Positions 24,570-35,633 of a stretch of DNA of 64,000 nucleotides are shown here, in pieces. Under the pieces are notes generated by a model. The model had not been told where the DNA came from. It saw only the letters and a list, made by a program, of their open reading frames with translations, and searched no databases. The stretch lies in NCBI GenBank assembly GCA_014218235.1, contig CM024753.1, positions 181,884,348 to 181,948,347 on the forward strand, in the 5' to 3' direction. The stretch's first letter is position 1, and each line of letters opens with the position of its first letter. This DNA is from Colocasia esculenta (taxonomy: Eukaryota > Streptophyta > Magnoliopsida > Alismatales > Araceae). The position numbers were made by a program, and so were the translations under genes.

Positions 24570-25643
24570 ATACCCCGGTTGATCACAATTGTAACACCGG
24601 AATTCCCCGGGCTACCTTGCCATGCTTTGTTGGGACTCCTCTGTCTCCGGCTTGTAACCGCGCCCTTGCTGAAATCCTTGTTGCTTGCCACCACCTCGGC
24701 CTCTAAATATCTTTTTCAACTTGTTGCCCCATTTGCCAAAGCCCGAAGAAGACGATCCTCCTGAAGGTGCCTTTCCCTTGCTAACACCCGCGGACTACTG
24801 TGGAAGTCGAAAACTACCACCACTTGATCCGGATCCACTAGACTACCTGGCTTGTATGGTTCTTTCAAGAATTGCTGCTCTTTGGGCTACCTCTTCCACT
24901 ATACCACACATCAAGGGAATGACCGCATCTTCTAACTCTGGCCTCAGTCCCCGGATGAAGTACTCAATCATCATAGCATTATTAGTTACTACATACGGGG
25001 CATACCTACTTAAGGCCACGAACCTCATTTGGTATTCCAACATCGACAAGTTCCCTTTCTGAAGTGTTCTAAATTGCTCCCTTTTTGTTTGCTGAACTTG
25101 TACCGGAAAGAAAGTGTTGTTGAATACCTCAAGAAACTCGGGCCAAGTGATTGTTTCTTCAACTCTACCAGTGAACATGTTCTGCATCTTAAGTCTCCAC
25201 CATTCTTGTTCAAATCCCCTCAACTAATAGGTTGCCAAGATAACCCTATCCGCCTGGGGAAACCTCATTGTAACAAATACCCTTTCAATTTCATGAATTA
25301 AATGCTCAACTGTATCCGGACTTGGACCTCCCAAATATGTTGGTGGTTGCAAACGCAAAAACCTCTCCACCATCATCGTGGACTCCTCCACATTTGCTGG
25401 CCTCACTAATACCACTGGAGGTAAAGGTGCTGCAGGCGGTGCCTCTACTCCATAAGGGGGTACTAATGGTGCCGGCATGATCTCCTCTGTCACCGGTGGT
25501 GCTACTCTAGAGGGCTGACCCAGTAATTGCTGATCCAATCTTGTCCAAATGTGAGTGATACTCTCCCACATTCTCTCTATCATCTGGTGAGTAGACTCCT
25601 CAGAATCATCACCTCCTCCTCCCCAATCTCTCCTATCAGCCAT
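24570..25643 (-). pseudogene. Element B gag, broken
   Basis: The start codon (25641-25643 on the minus strand) gives MADRRDWGGGGDDSEEST, matching A and H. An in-frame stop at 25224-25226 lies just before LRGFEQEWWRL. The core continues with ITWPEFLEVFNNTFFPVQV, FRTLQKGN and SRYAPYVVTNNAMM to about 24843. The zinc knuckle region after it is out of frame. Confidence 0.87.
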
Positions 25644-25780
25644 TATAAACCTGCACATACACACTCCATTCACACAACAAACAAATATATCATTATAAAA
25701 ATAGGGCCAACTACCAACAGAAGACCATGATAAGGAATAACTATGTACATTTCCCGTTCTTTCATATTTACACAGACCTT

Positions 25781-25792
25781 GCTCTGATACCA
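25781..25792 (-). other. Primer-binding site of element B
   Basis: GCTCTGATACCA on the plus strand is the reverse complement of the iMet-type PBS, two bases inside the right-hand LTR. It shows that the right LTR is the 5' LTR and the element runs leftward. Confidence 0.93.
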
Positions 25793-25794
25793 AC

Positions 25795-27915
25795 TGTAAC
25801 GGACCATGCCATTCAAATCTGTTAACCCAATAATGAGCCTGACATGACTCTGTCTCCCACGATCGGGCCAAAGCCTCGCAAGGGATATCAACCACATATG
25901 TCTGTGAAAATATAAAAGAAACACACTAAACATATATAAGATGTATTGCTCACACATGTTCATATGAAATGCACATACTAAGTTCCATACATAGTCATTA
26001 TACAAGTATAACAGCCCGGGACAAACCCCCAAGGCTCCACAAGTAAGAACTTTACTCTGCTGGTGGTCAGGGCCCGACTCCACTACAGCGCTGACCAGAA
26101 CTACTGGAGGGACGTGAATCCTCTTGCTCTCCCTCTCCTAGAAGAAAAAAGGGTGAGCCTCGCAAGTCATTAGCTCAGAAGGGTAACTCCCCCAAGCCGA
26201 GAAACACAATTAATATCAAAACTGTAAATCATGTAACCACCTAAGCATGATACTACAGTGCAAATAAATAAACGGCAACACACGTCAAAGGGTACAAGCT
26301 AAAGAAAGGGTACGCTAAACATGAGTCACAAAGACTAGTTCACAACACCAGCCACAGACTCAGACAAACAACATAAGTACACCTCTCAACCTTGCAGCCA
26401 CGGACGAAGGGTCCAGCTGCCGCTCCACCTCAACAAAGACAAGAACTGTGGAGACTAACCACACCACACCTGCTACCAACACTGCTGCAGGACCAAGCCT
26501 AACACCTTTAGGGGCTCCGGCCGAGAACCCTAAAGTGAGGCATTGGAACAAGACTAGCTGCCAGTATGTCTATCGGTGTCTGTCCCTCAACCAAGAGCGC
26601 GCTACAAACGGCCGCACACCCATAAACACGAGTCGTTGTCCCCTGTCATCTTTCCCTCAAACGGATGTACTACTCAAACACAGGAGTGAGGGTGTCTAGG
26701 AAGACGACACAAACCTCGACGGTACTCCCGTACCGGGACAAGCCCTAAGCACCCAGTGCTAGGGTAACCGACTGGAGAGGTAACTACGGAAGGTGTAACA
26801 CCTAACTTGCTATGCACACAAACCCACGCAAAACACCTCGATAATAACCACAACGCGGGTCCACACAACCCATACAGTCCCTACATTGCCTTGGTAACAC
26901 AGCCCAAGCAATGTGGGACACAAACCGGACAAATTAGCCACAACTCACCAGAGCTCGGGTGGCCACTTTCTTAATCGCGTCCAGAACAGACGCCACCATT
27001 ACACATTGAAAATGCATCAGACATAAAGGACACTATTCAACTCTGAATCACGTCAGGTGTAAGCGACGCATTTACAAGAACGCGTCCATTGTACTGGACA
27101 CCTTTCAGAGCTCAGGAATACACCCCACAAACACATTCGGAAATCACACCACCCAGTCCCTCAGTCATGTAATGCTGGAAATAAACATGCAGACGGGTTC
27201 CTACACATGCTCACTACCATGCCCATGCAATTCCCACACATAGAACCCCCATCCATGCACCACACAAACCATTCAACATGTAACAGGGTAGAAACCATGG
27301 TAGAGTTTCCCTACCAACGAAGGAAGCACAATTTCGACGCTACCAACGGATTCCTCGCGCTCCGACGCCTGCCCCCATGCCGGAATTACACTGAACTGCC
27401 TCCAATTGCACCAAAATTACCTCAATGTTCCTTCATAGCTACTGCAGCATCTTCCCCATGCTTGAGCAGTGCAATTGCACTGTTCGTCCAGGGAATATAC
27501 ACTTAACATCACTTAACTAAATCGCGTCGTACACACCCAACTTGTTAAGAAATGCGTCCGACGTTGCCAACGCGACTTAACCCTCCGTCACCCTGCATGC
27601 GCCACGTGGAGCGCATGCAGCAACAGCTACATAACGGCGGTTCGAAATCGCATCCCATATAGCGACTGCGATTAATATCTTAATTGCGTCGAGGATACCG
27701 GACGCGATAACCCTATGAGAATCGCGTCGTCTGTATGCGACGCGATCTCAAAGAGCCCGACAGAGCCCAATTTGGGCTGGAATGTCCAACTCTCCAACCT
27801 CCCACCTGACCCAGAAAACCTGTAAAAACACACATAGAACTCTATGGTCTAACAAAGGGCCACACATTGGCCTCCAAACCCGGTAAACCTCGATCTGAAC
27901 CTACCGGTTATTACA
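25795..27915 (-). repeat. 5' LTR of element B
   Basis: 2121 bp, reading TGTAACGG to GGTTATTACA on the plus strand and collinear with 13547-15666. CAGCG follows at 27916-27920. Open frames within (for example around 27207-27506) have no counterpart protein and are non-coding. Confidence 0.92.
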
Positions 27916-28686
27916 CAGCGACTTGTGTGTTGTGGATTTAGTTAGTCGCTTGTAGCGCACTCTTACTTGGGGGACGGACATCGATAGACGTACTGGTCCC
28001 TAGCTAGTCCTTGTTTCCAGTGCCTCACTTTAAGGAGCTCGGGCCATAGTCCTTAAAGGTGCCAGGCATGGAGCTGTATCCGTGTAAGCTACAGTTGTGG
28101 TGTGAGTTGGTCTCCACAATTTGTTGGTTCGGTTGTGGTGGAGTGGTAGCTAAACTTTTCGTCATTGGCTACGAGGCTGAGAGGTAGACCTGTGTTGCTT
28201 GTCCAGGTCTATAGCTGGTGTCGCGAACCAGTCTTCGTGACGCGTGTTTGGCGTTACCCTTCTTTAGCTCGTACTTTTGAGTGTAGTTTGTCGTTTATTT
28301 ATTAAAGTTGGGATTCCGTTATTAGCATAATTTTTTTAAGAAATGTGATTATTATTTCATGTTCAGGTGAACCTATTAGCTATAAATAACAGTGCTATTC
28401 TCCTGCTTCTCGTGTTTTGTGGTTTGCGACTTTTGAGAGAATTTCTCTACTGAGCCAGTGACTCGTGAGGCTCACCCCTTATTGTTTTCAGGTGAGGGAG
28501 AGCAGGAGGTTTCTCACCCGTCTTCTTGTCTGGATCCACATCGCAGCGGTGTTGGGTCGACGCCTCCAGCAGTGTAATTTACTTTTCTGTTGTGCCCCAG
28601 GGTATGCCTCAAGCTTTTGTACTTGTGTTTGAATTTTGTTGAAATTTGGCTATGTAAATCCATTGTACATATGTGTGAGATATTCA

Positions 28687-28751
<65 letters not shown>

Positions 28752-28880
28752 TGTGTTCTTTTATATTTTCACGGACATGTGTGTTGATATCCCTAGCGAG
28801 GCTTCGGCTTGTTCGCGGGAGGCAGAGTCGGGTCAAGCTCGTTATTAGGTTAACGGGCTTGAACGATGTGGTCTGTCACA
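27916..28880 (+). repeat. 3' LTR of element A, right part
   Basis: It continues A's LTR after the insertion of B and ends GTCTGTCACA. It is collinear with about 2127-3088 and includes TATAAATA near 28381 and a TA tract of about 58 bp at 28690-28748. The first five bases are the second target-site copy of B. Confidence 0.9.
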
Positions 28881-29686
28881 ACACAGGTATTCTTTCAATA
28901 GAGTAATCTCAAAATTCGATGTGATAGTAAAAATAGGTTAGTTAAGAAATAAAGAGTAGATAAGATTATGGCAAGCAGAAAGAGTATGTAATGTGTACAG
29001 TTAGAAATTTTTGAAGTCGGAAAATTACATAATGTAAATAGCAAGGTTTGATTAGTTGAGTAGAGAAGACTTTGGAGTCAGTTAGTAGAAAATTGAAAGA
29101 GTTGGGCAGAGTTAATGGCAGAGTATGTATAGAGTTAGTTTAGCATTTTTAGTTCATAATAAGGGAACACATTATCACGACAGTACGAATGAGTTACTTT
29201 GAAAAATTACAAATTCAGTTTGATTAGCCAACTAGATTGTAATTTCTAGTGAACAGAAAAGAGCAGAATATGATAGTGGTAGTATGGCCGAATTCAGAAT
29301 TCAAGTAAGCAGTACCGAGAGAACAATGGATCAAAAAGTAATATTAAAGGAACAACAATGACAAGTCAGTACCGAGAGATAATGGATCAGAAGATGGTTT
29401 AGTGTGATAGAACAGTCACAGACAATAGTTTATGATAAAAGTTCATGAACAAGCAAAATGGCATAGAAAAGAATGTTGTAGGCACAATCAGAAAAATGTG
29501 ATAGTAGGTTGAGTCCAAGGAGATAAAGCACTAATTGCATGATAGAATGGTTTCAGTTGTAACGTGAAAGAAGGGCAAGAAAGTTGTGGAATAAATTAAA
29601 GAGGAAAGAAAATAGAATGAGCAAAGGAATGAACAGAGCATATCAGTCAGAACAGAATAGTTTGAAAGGCAAGTGCGGAAGAAATG
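28881..29686 (+). mobile_element. Non-coding internal remnant of element F
   Basis: This is an AT- and purine-rich stretch with many stops and no recognisable protein. ACCGAGAGA...AATGGATCA occurs twice (about 29317 and 29372). It lies before an LTR-like start at 29687 and a purine run, so it is best read as the 3' untranslated internal part of a plus-strand element. Element A was inserted next to it. This assignment is by position only. Confidence 0.5.
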
Positions 29687-31130
29687 TGTAACGTCGCGCG
29701 TTTTTCGGATCCTTGTGGATCCTTTGTCAGATCTTTACGGATCCTTTGTTTAGAGTTTGTGGTGGCCAACGCATGGCCAATGTGGCGTGTTTCAGTGTGT
29801 GTACAAGTTGGGTGTGGTTGTGGGCCGGCAGGCTGGGCCCAAAACACCAGCTTGTTCACTGTCTGTGAACTTGACAGTGAGGGACGTCGCGTTCTGAACG
29901 CTACGGTCTTGCATGTCACATTCTTGTGACCGCCGTTGGGTGGTTGTCGTTTGCATGCATGCCGCATGTCGCACATTGAGCGGCAAGCAGACATCAGGTT
30001 TGGGAAGGCGACACCCTAGTCTGCCGCATTCAGGTTGCGACAGGGGGGTATGTCGCGTTCCTAAGCACTGTGCGTTTTTAACCTGCTCTGGCCAAGCAGA
30101 GCTGCAACTAGTTCTGCTCGGCCAGGGGAGGGTGATGTGGCAATTTTGCTAGGCGATTTGACCATTTCGAGGTGGGTTTGGCATGTTCTCACCGCAGGGA
30201 TCCTGCGTGGAGCGGGGGAAATGTCGGGATAGCCTCGTTCTTCACGTTCTTTGCGAAGGTAGGGGAATTCTTCTTGTTTTACACTGTGTGATTGTGTGGG
30301 ATGCATGTATGTTTGGTTTTTGGTATTTGGAACGGTAGATACCATGTTAGGGTATCCATTAAAGTATGAAAAATGTGAATTAAGGGTGGTTTGCATGGTA
30401 TCGGGTGGTGATCCGTGGAGTTCCTCCCGGATTAGGGTTTTCGCCTGTGAAGGCGACTGAGCCCCCTGTCGCGTTCTGAATGCGACAGGTCGACCCGTCG
30501 CATTCATGTTATGAACGCGACATATCGTTGTGTCGCGTTCTGAAGGCAACATTAGCCTATGTCGCGACCTCAGTTGAGAGGTCCTGTTGTGCATGGTTTC
30601 AAAGGTAACATTATCCGATAATTACTATTTATTATGCATGGCAAGTATAAGCGGTGCAATGGCACCTGTGAGTGGTTCACGTGACTGGCGTGTTGTTTAC
30701 GTTGTCAGTATGCTGTGTTCACGTGGTTGACATGAGGTTTCATGTGATTTGTGCGGTGTGCACATGGTTTGTGTGTGTGTGGCGAGTAGTACGACGCCTA
30801 CCGTGCTTACCTCTTCAGTTGGGTGCCCCAAGTTTTGTGTGAGCTAGGTTTGTGCTCGGGGCTTATCCCAGTACTTGTGCTGTACCGTCAAGGTCTGTGT
30901 CATCTGTCCTGGACACCCTCACTCCGTAGACTGAGTTGTACGTCTAGCTGAGAGAAATACGACAGTGGGACAACAACTTGTGTGAGTTTGTTATTTTGTC
31001 ACTTGTAGCGCGCTTGTAGTTGGGGGTACGGACACCAGTAGACGTCACTGGTCCCCCACTAGTCCTGTTACCAGTGCCTCACTCTAGGGAGCTCAGGCCA
31101 GAGTCCCTATAAGCGCCAGGTGAACGCGGC
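29687..31130 (+). repeat. LTR of element F, truncated at its right side
   Basis: It starts TGTAACGTCGCG. Dyads GTCGCGTT with AATGCGAC (30471-30489) and GTCGCATT with GAACGCGAC (30498-30523) are present. From about 30780 it shares the ACCCTCACTCCGTAG and GGGACAACAACTTGTGTGAG blocks with A's LTR, so it is a related gypsy LTR. It breaks off at GCGCCAGG...GCGGCAT, where LTR G starts. GGATCC plus a TTTG run is repeated three times near 29707-29750. Confidence 0.7.
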
Positions 31131-33862
31131 ATTGTTGATTGTACACTTCCGTTGTCTAGAGTTTCGTACACGAATCAATATGCTCACCTTCTCTAAACTG
31201 TCTCACATATTTAAAATAGTAAAAATGAACTAATAGAGTGGTGAGAACAGGTCATATCCACAGAGAGGCTAAATAGAATTTGACTTAAGAAACTACTTTT
31301 GAAACAACTCCAACGAACACCTTTTCACCAAAATAACATTGCATCAAATTCAATTCTGTAAACATCATCAATCAATTCCCTCACAACTCCGACAGATCAA
31401 ACAAAATGAAAGAACAAGTAGAATTGAAATTAAAGAAACTTAGTATCACTGTACCCTCTCAATTGAGGGATCAAACAGGTAGACAAAAGGCTTAACTAGA
31501 AACTAACAAACCAATTTACCCCTACAGCTCAAGGGATGAACGGTCAACAAGAGTAGCTCTCCACAAACATCAACCAACTATACTGATAGCTTGAAAGATT
31601 GAACAGAAAATTCAAAAAATAGAATTTATCATTACTCAACCAGAATCATAATTCTATTATAACTCAAAGATCAGAATGAGCCAGTAAATAATCAAAGAGA
31701 CTCAACCAGTGAATTAGAATGAGATCGACAAGAACTATAGAAATTTTAAATTACTGTACCCTCACAACTCGAGGGATGAAGAACAAATCAATAAATAAAA
31801 TATTAAAAGAAATATAAACAGCACATCATACACCCAATCTGTTCTGAAGGAAGAAATAGAACACTAACGAAATAGAAAACTCAAAACAATAAAATCAGAA
31901 GAGGAGCTGAGCTCCCTGGTCTCTCAAATTCTCTTTGCGACCTCCGGAAGCTCCTCAACGCACAACCTCAGATGGTCCTGCTCTCAGACGCCGAGCAGTC
32001 CAGAACGAGCCAAAGATGGGTTTCCTTGGTCACCCTGGACCCTTCTTTGCAGCCCTCTGGATCAATCTCCCTATTCCCCTCAGAAGACGGAAGAAGCTGT
32101 GACCTCCAGATCGTCCCCTTGTGCAGTCGACCTTCAGAAGAACAGAAGAAACCTCATGGATCGTCCTCCTCTAAACACAGAAGGAATGGAAAAAAAAAAT
32201 CCACTAGATCGAACTCTAAACACAGAAGAAATGGGAAAATTCCATTGGATCGAACTCTCCAATAGCCTTCAATCTCTCACAACTCTCACAGCTCTCACAT
32301 AAGAAAATAAACTAAAATATCAACTCCCAGCAGCAGAGAGGAAGAAACCCTCGATGAAGAACAAAGATCAAACCAGAAAACTCGGACCCCAAAACCCTCT
32401 GGAATCCCTCACAGCAACCATCTCTCCCCTTCCCAACAGCAGAAAGGAAGAACATATAAGAAAATGGAAGAAAAATCCCCCAAATGCTCAACCCCGAAGA
32501 AGAAAACCCCTTCCCGTAGCTCACAGAGGAAAAAGAAAATTAAAACTTGAACTCCCCAAAATGTTGAATCCCTTACAGAAGAACAGAAGGAAAGAAAATA
32601 AAACCTCCTTTCCAACAGCCAAACTGAAGAGATAAAAAAGAAAACCCAAAAATTACAGTTGCCCAACCCTTATAGAAGAATGGAAAATAAAACTCGAATT
32701 CCCTCCCTGCAGTCGAACCAGAAGAAAGGAAAAGGCTAAACTCTCCAAAAAAATCCAACCCCTGCTGCTGAGGACCTTGGGGTCCTTATATACGCTCCCT
32801 AGAACCTTCCAGGTGCCTCTGCACCGCCGGAGCTCTGCACGATCCCAGATCCGGCCTTCACACCTAGCACCCGAGCTCTGCACGATCGGGATCTCCATCG
32901 CCCACCGCCAGATCCGCTTCCCACGAGCTGTGCCAGCCAAATCGCACGGCCAGCAGTCGCCAGCTTCAGATGCCCCGGATCACCAGAACTCCTCCCGCGC
33001 TCCATCGCACAGCTCTGCATGCACAGCTGGGCTTCTCGCCTTGAGTGCCTCACGCCCCCAGCCAGCTTCGCACACACGGCATGCCCATCTCAGATCCGCC
33101 CCCAAATCGCCATGCCCAACTCCTCCCACCAGCTTCACACGCGGCAGCCCGCATGCACGAGCTCCGCACCGCCAGATCCGGCCACTCCAGCTGTTGCGCA
33201 CGCCCCTGCTGCTCACCATGCTAGCTCTGCATGAGACCTCTGCACCATCCCCTGCACACTGCCTCCATCACATGCTTTGCACGGGAGCTCCTCCCGCCGT
33301 GCACCGCCTTCAGCTCATGCCGCCCTGCGTCGCACAGCAGCCCGCCAACTCTGCACAAATCCGCAGGCCCCAAATCGCCCACAGCTTTAAACAGCACCTA
33401 GCTGCTTCCAGCAGCTTCTGTTGTCCTGGTGGGGAAGAAAAGAAAGAAAAAGTTTAAGTGGAGTGCGTGGGTATTAAAAATTGTTTATTTATTATTATTT
33501 TTTTAATGGGATTGGGTGGGGTAAATTTATTTAAAATTTAATTTATTTACATATTTATACTTATCTACTATTTAAAAGATATTTACAATTATTATTGTGA
33601 CAAGAACTATTTATATAGAATATTTATTTACAAAAGTTTTTATTTTCCAAAATGAACTTACTTAGTCAATCTGAAAGAGATGACTTATTAAATGAAAATC
33701 TAACATGTGTATTCTAACACATTATCAACTAATATGTTTAAAAAAAACCTATACATGAATAGAATGAAAATTAAAATCAAATTGTATGTTATTATAGACA
33801 ACTGATGTCTAAAATTAACTAAATGTATGAAATTTAACTCGAAAATTTGTGCAATTATCACT
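31131..33862 (-). repeat. LTR of element G, about 2.7 kb
   Basis: On the plus strand it begins TGTTGATTG and ends GCAATTATCA, giving TG...CA ends on the minus strand. A purine run (reading AAGTAGGGGGGAG on the minus strand) lies directly outside the right end, as expected beside a 3' LTR. A minus-strand TATA-like element sits at 32786-32793. The body is unusual, with repeats of AGAAGAA-rich units at 32330-32760 and C-rich AGCTCTGCAC/GATCCGGC units at 32820-33400. A 226-codon plus-strand frame through the C-rich part looks compositional, not coding. Confidence 0.65.
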
Positions 33863-34861
33863 CCCCCCTACTTGAACATTGCTAGTCCCTTAGCAATAAA
33901 AATTACTCCAAATGTAGGACTAGAAGATGTAATGTCTCATGCTAAACAACCATCATGCAAAAGATTAATGTAGAGATATGTCTTTCCTAATTGTAAGGGT
34001 TTATGGCAAGAAATTAGTGCACAGATGATAGCTCACTTAAGAGTTCACATCAGCCCTTCTGGAGCTTCTCTGCCTCAGCTAGTATTTGAGATTAGATTAA
34101 TTTGAGGGAGAAGAAAAGAATTGTGGAATAAGATCCTTGCTCAATCAGATTGGGTTGTTTCTCTCAGTTCCATTCTGCCCAACTTCCTTGAGGATTATTT
34201 ATCTGAGTTGAGGACTTTGCCTCTTATCTGCACTTTGTGCACTCAGAATTTTTTCTTTCTTTTTCATCCACAATGCTGCACAACCCATCACTTTTCAAGA
34301 GTATTGAGTCCAACTTTACTCAGATCCGGGGCATTTTTCATGGATATATATATATATATATATATATATATCTTTTGCTTTTGCCTTTCTTTTCTTTTCT
34401 TTTCTTTTCCTTTTAAAGGAAGGATGGGCAGTCAGGTTCCTTGATCACATGCCTTCACTTCATTCGCAATTCACTTAAGGGGAAGGGAGAAAACCAATCA
34501 CCGCTCTGCTACTAGCCTTAACAAATTTTGCTACATTCGGGTTCAGCTAGTCTAAGTGGCTGTGTAGTGTGTGTATAAAAACTTCTTGCCATAAATCCTT
34601 ACATAAGGTAGACAAGGGATACATGTAATCCTTTACTAGAGGCTACCTAACATGGATGCTTGCAAAGGGATGTGACAACTACAAAATTTTAATGGTTAAA
34701 GATCAGACACATAGCTTGCGTTTTCGCAATGCCAGGCATTTTTTATTCAAAGATGAAACATTGTGAAATTTTCTTTTTATTTGCACATGTATAAGCTCAA
34801 TAGAAAGAAATGAAGCAATGGTTAAGGTGAGGACTATGAATGCATGCTTATTCTACCCTTC
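33863..34861 (-). mobile_element. Internal non-coding sequence of element G
   Basis: It begins with the polypurine run next to the LTR and a block that on the minus strand contains GCTAAGGGACTAGCAATG. I recall similar motifs near the 3' LTR of large plant gypsy elements. No gag or pol is seen. A TA microsatellite (34344-34371) and a pyrimidine-rich TTTTC run follow it. The stretch stops abruptly at H's Gag. Confidence 0.5.
34344..34371. repeat. (TA)n microsatellite followed by (TTTTC)n
   Basis: About 28 bp of TA, then four to five TTTTC units at about 34389-34412. Confidence 0.95.
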
Positions 34862-35482
34862 CCAATAACACGGACAAATTCCCCTACTGCAATGTCCTGA
34901 ACTGCTTCCTCTTCGCCTGCTAAATCTGGACTGGAAAGAATATATCATTAAACACTCCCAATAACTCTGGCCAAGTGATAGAGTCTTCCATCCTACCTAC
35001 AAACATCGTCTGCATTTTCAGCCTCCACCATTCCTGTGCAAATCCACGCAACTGATATGTAGCCAGAATCACCTTGTCGGCCTGCAGACACCTCATAGTG
35101 ACAAAAACTCTCTGAATCTCATGTACCCAGTGCTCTTCAGTGTTCGGAATCAGACCTTCTGAATATGTAGGTGGTTGCAACCGTAGAAACCTCTCTACTA
35201 GTACTGTGGGCTTCTCTACACTGGCTGGACGTGCCGGTGCTATTGGGGGTACATGTTCGACAGGTGGTACCTCAACTCCTGGCTGTGGTGGGGGTGGTGC
35301 CACTGGTACCGGTACTGCCTCCTCAACAACCTGTGGTGTTGTAACTCTAGCTGGACCAATGCCTGCTGGTCTAATCTCGTCCGAATCTCTGTGATACTCT
35401 CCCATAATCTCTCAATCAACTGGTGTGTAGACTCCTCTGGCTCATCTCCACCACCTCCCCAATCTCTTCTATCGACCATTTC
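34862..35482 (-). pseudogene. Element H gag, N-terminal part only
   Basis: The minus-strand ATG near 35480 gives MVDRRDWGGGGDEPEEST. A frame change around 35330-35405 follows, then RFLRLQPPTY, FAQEWWRLKM and NDIFFPVQI. A stop follows, and QAKRKQFRTLQ ends near 34862. The rest of Gag and all of Pol are missing, and unrelated G sequence begins there. Relation to A and B is clear from the shared motifs. Confidence 0.85.
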
Positions 35483-35619
35483 TGATCCTGCACATACATC
35501 ATTCCAATCACATAACACATAAACAAATCAATACAAAACCAAGGCCAACTACCAGTAGTGGACTAAAGTAGAGACCATGCTATGTAAATCTCATGTTCCT
35601 TTATATTCATACGGACCTC

Positions 35620-35631
35620 GCTTTGATACCA
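35620..35631 (-). other. Primer-binding site of element H
   Basis: GCTTTGATACCA on the plus strand, one mismatch from the B site, two bases inside the LTR. Confidence 0.88.
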
Positions 35632-35633
35632 AC

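Larger units (their letters stand above)
13547..27915 (-). mobile_element. Element B: Ty3/gypsy chromovirus (Tekay/Del-like), complete outline, minus strand
   Basis: Two LTRs of 2120 and 2121 bp (13547-15666 and 25795-27915) enclose gag, protease, RT, RNase H, integrase and a chromodomain-like tail on the minus strand. The PBS is next to the right-hand LTR. CAACG (13542-13546) and CAGCG (27916-27920) flank it, a 5-bp target duplication with one mismatch. It lies in the 3' LTR of A, and joining the flanks restores that LTR. The copia element D interrupts its integrase. Its proteins share motifs with A, so the two are related families. Stops and frameshifts are fewer than in A. Confidence 0.92.
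1924..28880 (+). mobile_element. Element A: Ty3/gypsy chromovirus (Tekay/Del-like), broken by nested insertions
   Basis: The order on the plus strand is 5' LTR remnant (1924-3088), tRNA-iMet-type PBS (3091), gag (3242 on), protease, RT, RNase H, integrase, a chromodomain-like C-terminus (to 11548) and 3' LTR (11581-13546 plus 27916-28880). The PR-RT-RH-IN order with a C-terminal chromodomain is typical of plant chromoviruses. LTR C sits in its 5' LTR, solo LTR E in its RT/RNase H, and element B in its 3' LTR. Many stops and frameshifts show that it is dead. Clade placement is from remembered family features, not a tree. Confidence 0.85.

Noticed and set aside
30061..30594. 177-codon minus-strand frame
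   Set aside because: It lies in LTR F with dyads, has no domain and is not kept in related LTRs.
32777..33457. 226-codon plus-strand frame rich in Ser, Pro, His and Ala
   Set aside because: It lies in the C-rich repeat part of LTR G, shows no domain, and follows the repeat composition.
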